From assembly GCA_964036045.1 (NCBI GenBank), contig OZ038384.1, forward strand, positions 41,892,704 to 41,956,703: DNA of 64,000 nt, given 5' to 3'. The position numbers were made by a program, and so were the translations under genes. Every line of letters begins with the position of its first letter. The stretch's first letter is position 1. The notes under the pieces are model-generated. The model did no database searches and was not told the DNA's origin. It saw only the letters and a list, made by a program, of their open reading frames with translations. This DNA is from Eutreptiella sp. 'Long Island Sound 2002' (taxonomy: Eukaryota; Euglenozoa; Euglenophyceae; Eutreptiales; Eutreptiaceae). Below, in pieces: positions 10,163 through 21,562 of this stretch.

Positions 10163-10787
10163 TTGAGCCCTTTTTGTTATGTTGCAATGAAGCTTTGGAT
10201 TGTCTTAAGTGCGCTTGAAGTGTTTCAGAGTGTTCGTAAGGATGTTGTGCTGCCAAGGTTGTTCAAAGATCGACTCCTACCGCCTTCAATAAAACTGATA
10301 GAATTTTGCGCGGACAGCGAGGACCTTGGTGAAAGGGTAAAACAGACAAACAAGGAGACGGAGCTTGAGGCCAAAGAGGATGGGGAAGAGGAGGAGGAGC
10401 CAAGTGACACACCGTACGATGAGGAGGGTGAGGTTAGCCAGGATCCCGAGGGCGCTGCCAGTTCCGCAGAGGAAACGAAACGCAATCAAACGAAAGAAGA
10501 AGTGGTCAAAGAGAAGAAACTGAGGAGAAAGCCGACACAAGGCAAGAAAAAGGCATCGAAATGCGACATAGGCGACCAGAGCAAAAAGAGCTAAAAGAAG
10601 CCTGCAAAGCATGTGCTCTCTGAACAGGAGATTCGTAAGCTTGCTAGGAAGGTCGAAGAAGCGGGTGTTGCAGAATTGAATAACGCAGATTCTGCATGTA
10701 TCAGAGAATTGTCAAAGCTGTTCAGACTCTATGGTCCAAACAAAACAGGACGAGACAATTTAATGTCTGAAATTTCTCACGCGGTTG
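10163..10787 (+). pseudogene. Lys/Glu-rich protein, copy 1 (in-frame stop)
   Basis: The frame reads SVRKDVVLPRLFKDRLLPPS, then an acidic Glu/Asp stretch (EDGEEEEEP), a Lys-rich stretch (TQGKKKASK) and, after an in-frame TAA at 10592-10594, continues in the same frame with KKPAKHVLSEQEIRKLARKV and a segment including LFRLYGPNKTGRDNLM. 10230-10787 is paralogous to 14675-15230. The coding similarity stops abruptly at 10788, where GC-rich repeat DNA begins. Function unknown. The charged middle and the helical-looking C-terminus suggest a nucleic-acid- or chromatin-associated protein, which is only inference. It may belong to a mobile element, since both copies are embedded in dispersed repeats. 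Confidence 0.55.
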
Positions 10788-13445
10788 CGTGTGTGTGCGC
10801 CCGTGCTCCCGCGGCGTACGCCCCCCCCCCCCCCCCTGGGGGTCAGTGTGGCGCGCGCACTACGCTCGGTTCCAGTGCAGGGCGCCGGTAGGGCCGTTCC
10901 AGGTGGTTTGTGCCCCTCTGGATTTCCTGCCCCGGTCCCGTACTCCGCTTATTTAGCTCTTCGGGGCTGGCCCGGCCCCTTCGTCCCCTTGCCTTGCTCG
11001 GGTCCCTCGTCCCCCTGCGGGCAAGCGTGCTTTTGTGAGCTGGCTTTGCGCGCTGTGGGGGCAGCACAAGGGCGCCCGGGGGGGGGGGGGGGGGGCGCCT
11101 CCTGCTTGCGTGAGGGGCGTCCGGGGTTGGGCGCTCTCCCATGCCCGACCGCCCGTCCTTGGGGCGCGCGGCTGGGGCCCACTACCCACTGGCTGTGGGT
11201 GCGGTGTGCGGGCTTGGAGCCCGGCTGGGCCTTGGCACCTTGTGGGTGCGGGGGGTGTGGGCGTGGGGACCCGTCACCAACCCCACAGCGCACGCTCTTG
11301 TGACCTTGCTTTGCGCGCTCTGGGGCGGCACGAGGGTGCCCGGGGGGGGGCGCCTCCTGCCAGGGTGTGGAGCGTCTGTGGTTGGGCGCTCTCCCACGCC
11401 TGACCGCCCGTCCTTGGGGCGTGCGGCCAGGGCCCACTACCCACTGGCTGTGGGTGCGGGGGGTGTGAGCCTGGGGACCCGTCACCGACCCCACAGCCCG
11501 CGCTCTTCCGAGCTGACTGTGCGCGCTGTGGGGGCGGCACGAGGGCGTCCTGGGGGGGCGCCTCTTGCCTGCGTGTGGGGCGTCCAGGGTTGGGCGCTCT
11601 TGCACGCCCGACCGCCCGTCCTTGGGGCGTGCGGCCGGGGTCCACTACCCACTGGCTGTGGGTGCGGGGAATGTGGGCGTGGGGACCCGTCACCAACCCC
11701 ACAGCGCGCGCTCTTGCGAGCTGGCTTTGCGCGCTGTGGGGGCGGCACGAGGGCGCCCAGGGGGGGGCGCCTCCTGCATTCGTGTGGGGCGTCCGGGGTT
11801 GGGCGCTTTCCCACGCCCGACCGCCCGACATTGGGGCATGCGGCCGGGGCCCGCTACCCACTGGCTGTTGGTGCGGGGGGTGTGAGCCTGGGGACCCGTC
11901 TCCAACCCCACAGCGCGCGCTCTTGCGAGCTGTCTTTGCGCGCTGTGATGGCGGCATGAGGGCGCCTGGAAGGGGTGCCTCTTGCCTGCGTGTGGGGCGT
12001 CCGGCGTTGGGCGCTCTCCCACGCCCGACTGCCTGTCCTTGGGGCGTGCGGCCGGGGCCCACCACCGACTGACTGTGGCTGCGGGGGGTGTGAGCCTGGG
12101 GACCAGTCACCGACCCCACAGCGCGCACTCTTGCGAGCTGTCCTTGCGCGCTGTGGGGGCGCCACCTGCCTGCGTGTCGGGTGTCCGCAGGTTGGGCGTC
12201 CTCCCACGCCCGACCGCCCGTCCTTGGGGCGTGCGGCCTGGGCCCGCTACCCACTGGCTGTGGGTGCAGGGGGTGTGGGTGTGGGGACCCGTCACCAACC
12301 CCACAGCGCGCGCTCTTGCGAGCTGGCTTTGCGCGCTGTGGGGGCGGCACGAGGGCGCCCGGGGGTTGCGCCTCCTGCCTGCGTGTGGGGCTCCGGGGTT
12401 GGGCGCTCTCCCACGCCCGCCCGCCCGTCCTTGGGGCGTGCAGCCGGGGCCCGCTACCCACTGACTGTGGCTGCGGGGGGTGTGAGCCTGGGGACCCGTT
12501 GCCTACCCCACAGCGCGCACTCTTGCGAGCTGTCCTTGCGCGCTGTGGGGGCGCCACGAGGGCGCCCGGGGGGGGCGCCTCCTGCCTGCGTGTCAGGTGT
12601 CCGCGGGTTGGGCGTCCTCCCACGCCCGACCGCCCGTCCTTCAGGCGTGCGGCCGGGGCCCGCTACCCACTGGCTGTGGGTGCCGGGGGTGTGGGCGTTG
12701 GGACCAGTCACCAACCCCACAGCGCGCGCTCTTGCGCTGTGGGGGGTGCACAAGGGCGCCTGGGGGGGGGCGCCTCCTGCCTGCTTGTGGGGCATCCGGG
12801 GTTGGGCGCTCACCCATGCCCGACCAGCAGTCCTTGGGGCGTGTGGCCGGGGCCCGCTACCCACTTGCTGTGGGTGCCGTGTGCGGGCTTGGAGCCCGGC
12901 TGGGCCTTGGCACCTTGTCCTGTGCAGCGGTTCGTCGTGTGTTGTGCGCGCTTCCCGGTTTTCAGGCACCCGGTGGCCCTTGTTGCTTGGCACCTGACCA
13001 TGTGCCGTGCTTATGGCCGGCGGCACGCCTCTCTGGTGTGCCTCGTGGCCCCGCGTTGGTGCGCCGCGCCTCGTCTGGTCCGGGTGCTCTCGGTGCTCCG
13101 GTCGGCTTTCCGGTCGCTGTGGTGCCTTCCCCCGACCTGGGGGCTGTCGCCCCCGGATTTCCTGGGCGGCTGCGCGGGGCAGGTGGGGGCTGGCCGAGAA
13201 TCGGGCTCTTTGTGCCTGCCACTGGCCCCTGCCGAGGCAGGGACGCTCAGCTCGCTCCGCGTCGTACCTGTTCGGGCCCTGCGATGGGGTTGTCCCTGGC
13301 GGGTCCCTCCGTCTTTGGTCTTGGGCTGCGTCCGCTGCGGTGGTTTGGCGTGTGTGGACCCGGTCACTGACGCGTCCGGTTTCCCGTACCGTCCGTCTTT
13401 CGACGGGGGACTCTGCCGGTGCACCGGGGCTGTTTCCTGTGGACG
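10788..13445. repeat. GC-rich block with ~209-bp tandem repeats
   Basis: The block starts inside the Lys/Glu-rich frame and ends at the GTGTGGATTTGAAACTTA repeat. 10788-10990 resembles 5520-5720. From about 11030 to 12920 nine units carry GCGCGCTGTGGGGGCGGCAC, GGGTTGGGCGCTCTCCCACG, CTACCCACTGGCTGTGGGTG and GGGGACCCGTCACC-type phrases. Starts near 11042, 11307, 11518, 11727, 11935, 12145, 12327, 12536 and 12735 give a usual spacing of about 209 bp. The long frames on both strands (for example 11274-12623 minus and 12181-13494 plus) are products of the repeat. 10821-10836 is a C16 run and 11078-11095 a G18 run. Confidence 0.8.
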
Positions 13446-14420
13446 CCGTGTGGATTTGAAACTTAGCATTCGGCACCCTCACGTATACATTTAACGATAT
13501 TGCCCCATTTGATGTGATTCCTTCAAAAAACGCAATACTAGGGTAATTGTGCCTCACAAGGGGTGTCATAAAATCTTGGATGTTTTACAATGACTTGGCA
13601 TGAGTCTCGGTACACCATCAATAACAAAGCTACGGCCCCAAGGCCCATGGTTGAGCTCTTAATGCTATGTATTTGACATTTGAGCCCTTTTTGTTATGTT
13701 GCAATGCAGTTTTTGATTGTCCTAAGTGCGCTTGATGTGTTTGAACATCATTGCTTTGGGCGAGAGGGTGGATATTTCGTGCTCGAGGTCCAGCCATGGG
13801 TCTCGGTTCACCATTGATGATAAAACTACGGGTCCAAGGCCCATAGCCATGTGGCTCTATGGAATATTTGTAAAAGCGTGGCATGAAGTCGTGGATGTTT
13901 TACAATCACTTGGCATGGGTCTCGGTACACTATCAAAAACAAAGCTACGGGTCCAAGGCCCATGGTTGAGCTCTGAATGCTATGGTTTTGAACATTTGAG
14001 CCCTTCTGGGTATGTTGCCTGTTGCAATTGAGTTTTGGATTGTCCAAAATGCGCTTGAAGTGTTTGGACATCATTGCTTTGGCTAAGAGGGTGGATCTTT
14101 TCTGCTTAATGTCTTGGCAAGGGCCTCGGTGCACCATTGATGTAAGAGAGTAGGCTCAACACGGGTGTCGTAAAGTCGTGGATGTCTTACAATGACTTTG
14201 CATGGGTCTCGGTACACCATCAATAATAAAACCACGGGTTCAAGGCCCCTGGTTGAGCTCTTTGTGCTACATCTTTGAAAATTTTAGCCCTTTCCGTTAC
14301 GTTGATATTGACATTTAGATTAAGTGCCCTTGAAGGGGTTGAACATCTTTGAGTGCATCAAAGGTGGTATTACATAGGTTTGCTCCCTGAGTTTTGGCAT
14401 TACAGCAACGTGGAGTGAGC
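13446..14420. repeat. AT-rich dispersed repeats
   Basis: 13446-13730 matches 9933-10220. The following ~600 bp contain further degenerate units with GGTCTCGGTACACCATCAATAA, ACGGGTCCAAGGCCCATGG and TTGAGCCCTTTTTGTTATGTTGC-like phrases. No convincing coding frame. Confidence 0.65.
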
Positions 14421-14467
14421 ATGACCTAAAAAGCAAGTACGATACCGCCGCTCACCTCGAGCCAGAA

Positions 14468-15230
14468 TTGCGCCCTGAGCCGCATCTTACTGACAAAGAA
14501 GCAAGTGTTGAGATTGGTGAGGAGGCAGTATTACTAAGTGGGACCGCACGCAACAAGCGTGCTCCACCAGGAACACAAAATGCGTTTTCTACTGGATGGT
14601 CAGGCAAAGTCATAGGAGAGTCGGCATTGAAAGTGTTTATAAAGCTCTCTGATTGTGAAGTCCCTCTGAGAGTAGTTCGTAAGGATGTTCTGCTGCCAAG
14701 GTTGTTCAAAGATCGACTTCTACCGCCTTCAATAAAACTGATAGAATTTTGCCCGGACAGCGAGAACCTTGGTGAAAGGGTAAAAGAGACAAACAAGGAG
14801 ACGGAGCTTGAGGCCACAGAGGATGGGGAAGAGGAGGAGGAGCCAAGGGACATCCTGTATGATGAGGAGGGTGAGGTTAGCCAGGATTCCGAGGGCGCCA
14901 CCAGTTCCGCAGAGGAAACGAAACGCAATCAAAAGAAAGAAGAAGTGGTCGAAGAGAAAAAACTGAAAAGAAAGCCGACACAAGGCAAGAAAAAGGCATC
15001 GAAAAGCGACCAAGGCGACAAGAGCAAAAAGAGCAAAAAGAAGCCTGCAAAGCATGTGCTTTCTGAAGGGAGATTCGTGAGCTTGCTAGGAAGGTTGAAG
15101 AAGATGGTGTTGCAGAATTGAATAACACAGATTCTGCATGTATCAGAGAAGTCTCAAAGCTCTTCACACTCTATGGTTCAGACAAAACAGGACAAGACGA
15201 TTTAATTTCTGAACTTTCTCACGCGGTTGC
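14468..15230 (+). pseudogene. Lys/Glu-rich protein, copy 2 (C-terminal frameshift)
   Basis: An ATG-initiated frame of 217 residues runs to 15121. It has an N-terminal region not present in copy 1 (about 70 residues), then VLLPRLFKDRLLPPSIKLIE, an acidic run and a Lys-rich tail (KKSKKKPAKHVLSE). Relative to copy 1 a single G is missing near 15066, so the annotated end differs. The copy-1-like C-terminus continues in another frame from about 15070 to 15230 (VAELNNTDSACIREVSK). Thus each copy has a different lesion in or near the same C-terminal domain. The downstream ~180-bp tandem array begins shortly after. No family recognised. Confidence 0.5.
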
Positions 15231-15344
15231 CCAGGGGGTGAAATTAAGGAGACTGTACCAACCACACTGGGCTCAGGTGTGTATATTTCAAGAGGTACTT
15301 ATAAGTACAGTGTAGTAACAAATTCCAATTTGTGGCCCTAAGAC

Positions 15345-16262
15345 AGAGTTTTTTTGTCCTTCTTGGTGAGTTGTAGGGCCCAATACCCTATTTTGGGGGG
15401 AGCGGCCTCACTGAAACATGTTGGGAAATGTATTGGAGCAGGTTATCGGGCCGCAAGCACCAAAAAAAAATTAGTTTTCGCCCAAAAATGGACAAAAAAT
15501 GCCAATTTTTGGCCGAAATTTTTTTTTTTGGGTCGGGGTGCTAAGTTGTAGGGCCCCGTACCCCTTTTTGAGGGTGCCCGATCCATCGAAATGTGTTCGG
15601 AATTGTATTGGAGCGGCCTATGGGGTGTTGCAGGGCCGCCAGCACAAAAAAAGATCAGTTTCCGCCCAAAATTGCCAAAAAATGCCATTTTTTGGCCGAA
15701 AAAAGTGTTATTTTGGCCGGGCTGGTGAGTTGTAGGGCCCCATACCCTATTTTGAGGCGGCTAGAGCCACTGAAAGGTGTTTGGAATTTCATTGGAGCAG
15801 CCCATCTGGTGTTGCAGAGCCGCGGGCACAAAAAATGTTTCACCCAAAAATCGCCAGAAAATGCCAATTTTTGGCCGAAAACAGTGTATTTTTGGCCCGG
15901 ACGGTGAGTTGTAGGGCCCCACCCACTGAAACGTGTTCCGAATTGTATCGAGGCAACCTATCGGGTCATGCAGGGCCGCCAGCACAAAACAAAATCAGTT
16001 TTCGCCCAAACATGGCCAAAAAATGCCCATTTTTTGCCCAAAACAGTGTTTTTTTGGCTGGGGTGGTTAGTTGTAGGGCCCCATACCCTATTTCGAGGGT
16101 GCTCGACCAACGGAAATGTGTTGGGAACTGTATTGGAGCAGCTTTTTGGATGTTTCAGAGCCTCCAGCACCAAAAAAAAAAATACTTTTTGCCCAAAAAT
16201 GATCAAAGGATTAGGCTCAAACAGTGTTTTTTGGGGCCCGAAAAGTCCCTCAAACGGGGAAA
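15345..16262. repeat. ~180-bp AT-rich tandem array, five copies
   Basis: Units begin with GAGTTGTAGGGCCCCATACC-type sequence at about 15366, 15543, 15726, 15905 and 16067 (spacing 177, 183, 179, 162). Each continues with ATTGGAGCAG, CAGGGCCGCCAGCAC, an A run, TTTCGCCCAAAAATGG and AATTTTTGGCCGAAA. No coding signal. Confidence 0.85.
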
Positions 16263-16610
16263 TTTCCAGCTATCTTGCCTGATTTCAGGTCCCAACCCCG
16301 TATTTCGAGTATGCAGAATGCAAACAAAAACAGGCGTTCACAGCCGATCACATCTCATTGCAGTTGTATCGCACATTAATTGTGGTTTTTGCCATTTTTT
16401 CAAACCCAAAAAAGAGGCCCAAACGGGGAAATTTTCATTTATTTCGCCTGATTTGGGTCCAGCGAGCCCCCCTCCCCCCCTATTATGAGTATGCCAATCT
16501 CAAAAAAATAGAATGTAACAGCTTTTGGGATGATATTGTGGTTGTTTTGCACATTTTTGTGGCATTTTTTCATTTTTCCAGAAGAGACTTTTCAGGTGTC
16601 AATCAAATCC
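16257..16610. repeat. Second short tandem repeat (~167-bp spacing)
   Basis: AAACGGGGAAATTTTC...CGCCTGATTT...GGTCC occurs near 16255 and 16422. Each copy is followed by a GAGTATGC phrase and a TTTTTGCCATTTTTTC-like phrase. It appears to be a degraded relative of, or neighbour to, the ~180-bp array. Confidence 0.55.
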
Positions 16611-16617
16611 TAAGTAG

Positions 16618-16891
16618 AACAGGAGGGGGCCGGTGTTGGAGCGGGGGAGCCCCGTGCTGCCAGTCGCGGACCAAGCCATACCGCTTGACTACTTTTGTGA
16701 TCTGCTGGGTGAGGGGGCCCGTGAGCAGCTTCATGTCCAGTTCGCCCATGGGCTATGGGCCGGTAGCTGTCCACCTTGGTGGAGCCCGGGACCTTGGGGC
16801 TGAGGCAAATGTGCGCATCTCTCCAGTGGGTTGGTGGCAGGGCACCACGGAGGATGGCCCGATAGGAGTGGAGCCACTGGACAGGTGCTGG
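16618..16891 (-). pseudogene. LINE reverse transcriptase fragment (start of RT domain)
   Basis: The minus-strand frame contains LPPTHWRDAHICLSPK followed by VDSYRPIA. This matches the classic early non-LTR RT pattern (P-x2-W-x2-A-x-I-x3-PK ... YRPI). A continuation in another frame (MGELDMKLLTGPLTQQITKV) implies a frameshift at the RPI motif. The fragment stops at the family B LTR at 16892. The upstream part of the same LINE, with endonuclease-like sequence, is found on the far side of family B (34124-36109, same strand). The catalytic YADD motif is not present in this piece. Confidence 0.6.
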
Positions 16892-19863
16892 TGACGCATT
16901 CCCGTGGGGGGCCTGGCCACAGGACGCTGCGGTGGACACGCACAAGTGAGCAGGCAGGCAAAGCACTACGCTCACAGGGGCATCATTGCGCTCGTGTCAT
17001 GTGACAAAGCGTTTCAGGATCCTTGCCACTCTGAAACAAGGGATTAAAAGTATGTACAGCAACACATCAGGATATGTACACATGGGGTTAAGACTGGACT
17101 GGGGTAAGGGCATCACAGGACAATAGACACTCAGTCCCAACTCATATCCCGATCCCGGGTCCGACCCTCTCAGTGGCTGGCAGGGGCGGGGGCTCAAACA
17201 CAACCCATGCCCTGCCCAGTCCGGACCCTGAAACCCTGCCAATAGGGGAGGTGTCCCGCCCAGCCACAGGCGAGTTCCTGGGAACCAAGAGGGTCCAAGT
17301 CCAAACGACAGTGGCTCCCCGTGCTCCCTTAACAGCAGGTCCCAACTCCTCTCTGGGCGAGAGATATGGCCCCGCCATTATCCCCTAGGAGTTGGTAGCT
17401 GAAAATGGGCTGTTTCAGCCCAAACTGATATTAGCTCAAAAATCTCCAAAATTGACCCCTCGTTCAGACCCGCCAGAGGTAGGGACGAGGCAACCTACCC
17501 TATGCCCTTCGGATACTCACTCCCTGGAGCCCCCACTCAACCTGGTTCCCTCTGAGGTCCCGACATCAGGGCACCACGGGTTCGTCAAGTGGGGTCATGA
17601 TGCCAAAATCACCAATATTGGCGTCATTCCCACGCAAGGCTCTCCCGGCCAGGGCAAGGCCAATGGCGCACAGGATAGGAGGCAGGACCTAGGACTTCTA
17701 TCTGAGTGTACAACTTATAATTAGGTCCTGGCTCCTTGTGGGCATAGAGATATGGGGCCGCCAATTGACCACACGGGGGGGTGAAATTGGGGTCCCAAAA
17801 GGGGGTCATTTTGGCTACTCAAAATGAGCCAAAATTCGGGGGTGCTCCCAATAGTATATCTCCACGCCGGCTTGGAGATCAGATCTGCCATTCCATACGC
17901 CATCCACCGGGAGTCCAACCAAGACTCCCATGCCCTTGGCCCTCAAAGATCTCCATGCCACTGGGCGTGGTGACAATCCCATTTGGGTCCACAAATGCCA
18001 AAATGGCAAAATTGTCCACACTCACTTTGGGCTAGCACCTTAACGAAGGTTGCTCCGCTTCGCCCACGTGGTGTGTGAACCATGGCAACCAATATACATA
18101 ACACCCATGTCATATATGGTCCATTGGTCCATGCGTCCGGCGTGCACAGGTGCGCTGAACATAGTGCACGGCGGGCAGAAAAAGTGGAAAATTGCTCAAA
18201 ATGGCCGAAAATGCGCACACTCATGGTTGGGGCAAATGAGGCACATGCCCGACTTGGACCTGAGTGTGCCACAGGATTGGTATCAAGTCATATGTGTCCA
18301 ACATATCTTTTGGGCGTCGCCCAACTCCTCCGGTTTCGGGAATGGCAGGGTCGCCAAGTGAGCCCATGATTTGGGATGGTCCCAAATCGCCAACATGGCG
18401 GCCACGGTACGCCAAGCCCAAGAGGAGTTATTTGCCGGGTCCAAGATATTTTGGGCACCAAAGTATGTACCCTCATAACATATTTCTGTCATGATGTCAA
18501 TTGAGCGCAACGTTGAGATATACGGTCGCCACTTGACATCATGCCGGGCAAAAAAACAGCAATATTGGCGAAAAAACACCCAAAAGTCCCTTGAAAGGCG
18601 CACAAATATATTATAATATCTTCGGCTTGGATTGAGTAATCGACCAATCCTTCTAAACACAATGACCTGACACCAATGACCTTCGATTCCACATATGTGC
18701 TCCACTTGGGGCGCTTTGAAAGGTCACGAGCGCTACTTCCCAAGTGGGCACATGAAAATATGGAAAATTGCAAAACACCCACCTTGCTCACAACGCATCG
18801 CTTTGGGATCGCCACACAAGCTTTCCTCCACGAAGGTTATGCTTGCAAATGATTGTGGGGAGTAGAAGGAAGGGCCTCGTGCAATATGAGGTCCATTGGT
18901 GGGTGTATCGCTCTTAGCCAAACCCGCCAAATGGGCACGCAATACAACAGATGACACATACCACATACTGCCCAAAAAGGTAGCTCCCCCCACGATATGT
19001 CATGCCCCTCCAAGGGCATAACTTTGTGTCAATTGCTCATAGGAACTCAAGGAAAGTTCCTATGCAACACCAACACACGCGCGCTACACTCCAAAGTTAT
19101 CTTAACGAACGCAATATCATGGCCAAAGAGTTATAACGCAAACTCTACCCTCTTGACCATGATCCATTACGCTAGCGCGCACGTGTGGAGACGCAAGGCG
19201 TATAAAGCTTCCTAAATTACGTCGGGAGTATTGTGAATACATCCCATGCTTCCCTATTGTCATTCCTCGCAAGCAGCACGAGATATGACCCTCACAAGTG
19301 GCCTCACGAATCAACTTTGTTTTGCCCGTATCTCTAAGACAAATGGAGGGCAAGACAAAAGGAAAGTTGATTCGTGCATAGGGAAGCTCGTAGGTCCACT
19401 CGAAAGAGGTCAAATCAAGTGCGGGGATGTCGAAGTCGAAAATCCGATTTCGAAATCCTGAAAAATTCGGATTAAGGTTGCGAGTGTACAATGTGAAAAT
19501 TGCAGATGCATCAATGCAATTCCTGAAGACTTTAGAGTCTTCGTCACGGATTGCGCTAAAATGTCTGTAAATAACAGTTAAACTGGCGATTACGCTAAAG
19601 TCGCGAGCCAACCGCCAGCAGTCAAAACATTGATTATCAGAACGGAGGCGTGAAAATTTACGGAAACAATATGAAAATAAAACCCTGTTGATTCCTGATA
19701 TTCTGATGTGTAAATCTCAGCGGGCGACGCATCGGTTGCCGATGCGGCCGCTAATAGCTGAAATGCCCAGATCTCTCACACAAACACGTCTTACCTACAT
19801 CTGTTGTTAGGGTTAGGTTGCCGAATCGACGGTCGAAGGCGGTGCGGGGCAGATTGGCGTGAA
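16892..19863 (-). repeat. Family B LTR, 3' copy (minus-strand sense)
   Basis: The copy starts TGACGC and ends GGCGTGAA on the plus strand. The termini form a weak inverted repeat (TGACGC versus TTCACGC) rather than TG...CA. It contains a perfect hairpin GCATCGG-TTG-CCGATGC (about 19729-19745) and a short telomere-like TTAGGGTTAGG near the end. Frames inside it are non-coding by all signs. Left-hand parts differ from the 31154 copy much more than the right-hand parts do. Confidence 0.8.
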
Positions 19864-21562
19864 ATAGTAAGATACCGGCAAATGGCAGTTTGCCGGTACA
19901 TGGTAACATGCCCCAAGTTGCCAGAATGCCGTCACGGGGGCTTTACGGCAAGGGACACGCTCATGGCGGGCTCTCACCGGGCTTCACCGGGCGTCTTCCC
20001 CTCCGTACATGGGGTTAGTGGGCACACGGAGACCGGTTGTCTACCCCACCATGGTCATGAGGTTCTGGGTACCGCTTCACCCCCCTCCTTAGAGCGAACC
20101 CTTGGGGGGGCTCGATAACACCCAGGCATGGCAGCGGGTACCCAGGACCATTCCTGACGCGGGGGGGGGGGTGTCACATCCTCACTTCAGGCTGATTCGC
20201 AGGTTAGGCCGCCCAAATCCCACAGTAAGACAGGTGCGGTGCTGTAGCTGTTAGTAACTGCAAGTACAGTATCAAGTATCAAGTCCCGGGTCCTGGCGGC
20301 GATTGTTCGGCATACAAAGGACCCGTTAACCCATACCAGGCGCACCGGGTGCCAGCTGCGACGGTCACCACCACAGTGGCAGTGGCATACACGGCCAACA
20401 TAGGCGTCACACGACGACCGAGGTGGGCCCACAGGTCGAAAGCGACCACAAAGATCCATCAGGCTACCCCAAGCTTCCCAAGGCCCGCCGGCTGGGGGAG
20501 AGTCCCCACGGGTCCTTCCTCGGGTGCACCATGTCCATATCCACGACGCGAGTCCAGAGTGGTACAGCCGAACGAGCTCCTCCTTAAGGGATCGGGCATC
20601 AAGGCCGTCTTTTCCCTCGCCCTATTACCACGAAGGCCATACATGGGGGAGTCCCCATGCAGTGTGGGCTGAGGCGTCGACTCCTAAAACCACCAGTTTC
20701 CCAGGCAGACTGACCGAGGTCAGGAGCACCGGAGGCCGCCACCCGACTGCAAATGCGTCTGCGAGTCGGTAGGCTCACACTGGGACTGACAGTGGCGGAC
20801 CGCTGGGAGTGCATTCAGGCAACTGGGTTTCCCGCCTGGCGCCATCAGGATCTCCACATCACAGCCACTAGGGCACACGGTATCACGGGCACTCAAACAG
20901 AAGAATCTGTACTTAGGTACTGGTCCAGGCTGGACCTTATGTAAAAGCATGCGAACGGCGACTCAGGGCGCCTTGGTATGTCCATTCGCATCCCGTCAGG
21001 GGGAAAAACAGTCCACATCTCAGTGATGGGCTGATAACTACAGATGCACATATCCTGGGGAGCAGAAAAACAAGCAACAAGCGGGGTAATAGGCGTGTAA
21101 ACACACCCTGGATAGAGCGCCAAACCACGCCCCGGTTAGGATAAGGCATATGCAGGAGGGTGGACAGGAAAACGCCTGAGTTCAGGCCATATATAGTCTG
21201 CAGACACACGTCGACTGGTCTGGATCCCGCAAGTGCCATTGGGACCAGACCACACACCAAGAAAAATGGCAATGCCGATGACAGCGGCATCCGTTGCGCA
21301 ACGTCGTATGGGCTTCAAGGCCCCAAGAGCTCAGAAAATGTGAAGGTCAGTCGCCCTGCCTGGTTTCCCAAGGATTCAGCAGGCGGGGAGTGACGAAAAG
21401 AAGTAGAAGAGAGGGGCCATCCTCCTCTGGATTCAGCAGGGGGGGGTATATGGCCACTCTGATGGCAGGTCACCGGAAGATGGAAGAGAGCAAGCAAGCA
21501 AGGGACGATCCGTCGACCTCACAAGCGCTCAAAATGCATCAGGGGAGAGCTCAGGGCACTGA
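19864..21562 (-). other. Family B 3' untranslated region
   Basis: 1.7 kb between the pol stop and the 3' LTR. No open frame resembling an envelope or accessory protein was seen. No purine-rich tract adjoins the LTR. Confidence 0.55.

Noticed and set aside
12181-13494. 437-residue plus-strand frame, and the 449-residue minus-strand frame at 11274-12623
   Set aside because: Both are translations of the 209-bp GC-rich tandem repeat, open on both strands at once.
17805-17835. A CATTTTGGCT stretch resembling part of the dinoflagellate spliced leader (also at 32065-32095)
   Set aside because: Only about ten bases match and the flanking bases differ. It lies inside both family B LTRs, so it gives no evidence of trans-splicing or of a dinoflagellate host.
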